A DNA stretch of 64,000 nt from positions 1-64,000 of the forward strand of contig JAZUFE010000025.1 in NCBI GenBank assembly GCA_045640525.1, written 5' to 3'. Position numbers and translations under genes: made by a program. This document shows, in pieces, positions 63,115-64,000 of the stretch (positions are counted from its first letter, which is position 1; every line of letters begins with the position of its first letter). This stretch comes from JAILLW01 sp045640525 (GTDB taxonomy: Bacteria > Bacillota > Clostridia > Lachnospirales > Lachnospiraceae). Under the pieces are notes generated by a model that saw only the letters and a list, made by a program, of their open reading frames with translations, was not told where the DNA came from and ran no database searches.

Positions 63115-64000
63115 CTATTTTCTGATATGTTTTCGATAGAACCATAACAGTTTGTAATACATCATGAAATAAAGAGTACTCTTCTGTTGCATATGAATGA
63201 GTTTCTTCTCTTCCGGGTGAGTACGTTCCACGTAATACGGATTGGATTCAAAATTCGGGAAGTACTGCTTCAATTCATCACCCATTTTCTTAACAAAAGA
63301 CAATTTGGTATGTTTAACTCCGGGCATATAAGAAAACAGAGTATTAATATAGAACAACAACGTGAATTTATACTCGATTTCGGGAAGAAATTCGTCATAA
63401 AAGCCATGACGTTTAGCCTCCTTGAGCATTACGCGTCCGGCCTCCATTCTGTCCATGCAGCGCGTCGTTGTTATCGTATGAACCGTAGACGTGTTATGCT
63501 GATAGTAGTAATACATCGGTTCTTTAACATATTCATAATGCTTATTGAGCAAAAGATATGAATTGCTCATTGCATTATCTTCATAGAAAATCTTTTCGGG
63601 AAAGAACAATTCATTCTCAATTATCATTGAACGTTTATATATCTTGACCACCAACGACCCCGAATCAAGAATCATACTTTTCTTTTGATTGGGACCAAGA
63701 ATTCCTGTCTGATTATCTTCACTGTTAGCTTCTATCTGTCCTATTTCGAATGTATACTTATCAACAAGAGAATAATCACATCCTACACAATCGGCTCCGG
63801 TAGACTCTGCACGTGCAATAAGCTTCTCGTACATATCAGGCGTAATCCAATCATCAGCGTCAATAAAACCTATCCAATCCCCCTTGGCATGTCTGATACC
63901 GATATTCTTGGCACCACCTTGATGAAGATTAACCTCGGAGTGAATCGCACGGAATTTATCGGAATACTTTGATTCGTAGTCTTTCAAAATATCAAGTGAT
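63115..64000 (-). CDS. GT2 family glycosyltransferase, 5' end beyond the window
   Basis: Partial: the frame is open to the right edge, so the first 60 or so residues (the usual VIIPxYN segment) are missing. What is present begins in the GT-A domain, with NLHQGGAKNIGIRHAKGDWIGFIDADDWITPDM (DxD-type metal site), followed by a helical C-terminal half. Typical capsule or teichoic-acid-like GT2. A TTG at 63987 is in frame but is not a likely start, since the domain would be cut. Confidence 0.82.
   Translation of the reverse strand, partial: SLDILKDYESKYSDKFRAIHSEVNLHQGGAKNIGIRHAKGDWIGFIDADDWITPDMYEKLIARAESTGADCVGCDYSLVDKYTFEIGQIEANSEDNQTGILGPNQKKSMILDSGSLVVKIYKRSMIIENELFFPEKIFYEDNAMSNSYLLLNKHYEYVKEPMYYYYQHNTSTVHTITTTRCMDRMEAGRVMLKEAKRHGFYDEFLPEIEYKFTLLFYINTLFSYMPGVKHTKLSFVKKMGDELKQYFPNFESNPYYVERTHPEEKKLIHMQQKSTLYFMMYYKLLWFYRKHIRK

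Noticed and set aside
1..64000. tRNA, rRNA, insertion sequence transposases or phage genes
   Set aside because: None recognised; the only recombination-related protein is the degenerate recombinase-like one at 29600.

Overview
The window looks like part of a low-to-mid-GC Firmicutes chromosome, most likely Lachnospiraceae (Butyrivibrio/Pseudobutyrivibrio-like). This is inferred from protein style, strong AGGAG-type ribosome sites, sigma-A promoters and the gene families, not from any search. It is one very large surface-polysaccharide locus. 51 of the 52 genes called lie on the minus strand, so transcription runs from right to left; the exception is a sialyltransferase-like gene at 61963-63072.

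Layout from right to left (direction of transcription). (1) 61.8-58.25 kb: a heterodimeric ABC exporter behind a good promoter at 61.9 kb. That promoter sits back to back with a promoter for the divergent plus-strand gene. (2) 58.2-31.7 kb, cluster B: a promoter at 58.17 kb, a PglK-like flippase, many large membrane proteins (GT-C-like, DUF6020, an O-antigen ligase/polymerase-like protein), a WecE-type aminotransferase and a GNAT acetyltransferase, two polyprenyl-phosphate-sugar synthases, a CapD/PglF-like dehydratase, an acyltransferase-3 plus separate SGNH pair, UDP-hexosaminuronic-acid genes (WbpO-like dehydrogenase, WbpP-like 4-epimerase), a GT4, a formyltransferase and two polysaccharide-deacetylase-fold proteins. 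A hairpin at 31.6 kb may end it. (3) 31.5-29.4 kb: a separate two-gene module with a consensus-like promoter and three 36-bp tandem repeats in its leader. It encodes a HipA/CtkA-like protein whose catalytic residues are lost and a serine-recombinase-like protein whose catalytic residues are also lost. It is followed by a dispersed two-hairpin repeat. (4) 29.35-2.55 kb, cluster A: soluble glycosyltransferases (GT4, GT2, three GT11 fucosyltransferase-like), two AsnB-like amidotransferases, two GH88/GH105-like proteins, a second PglK-like flippase, a GT17-to-phosphoglycosyltransferase fusion, a WbaP-type initiating transferase, a hexapeptide acetyltransferase and a pyruvyltransferase. It ends at a hairpin terminator near 2.53 kb. 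(5) 2.4-0.5 kb: D-lactate dehydrogenase and an XRE/S24-like regulator, then a terminator at 0.45 kb and a run of palindromic repeats.

Together the genes predict a complex decorated glycan. Cluster A can start chains on undecaprenyl phosphate, extend and fucosylate them, and flip them with a PglK-type ABC flippase. Cluster B can make GalNAcA-type uronic acids and 4-amino-deoxysugars. It can deacetylate, N-formylate and O-acylate them, add further sugars outside the membrane from polyprenyl-phosphate donors, and polymerise or ligate the product. Amidation would come from the AsnB homologues of cluster A. The duplicated flippases, initiating transferases and amidotransferases suggest two adjacent loci or a composite one.

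The best candidates for something new are the pseudo-kinase/pseudo-recombinase module at 29.6-31.5 kb, the GT17-phosphoglycosyltransferase fusion, and the dispersed paired-hairpin repeat found at about 0.2, 29.4 and (half copy) 58.24 kb.
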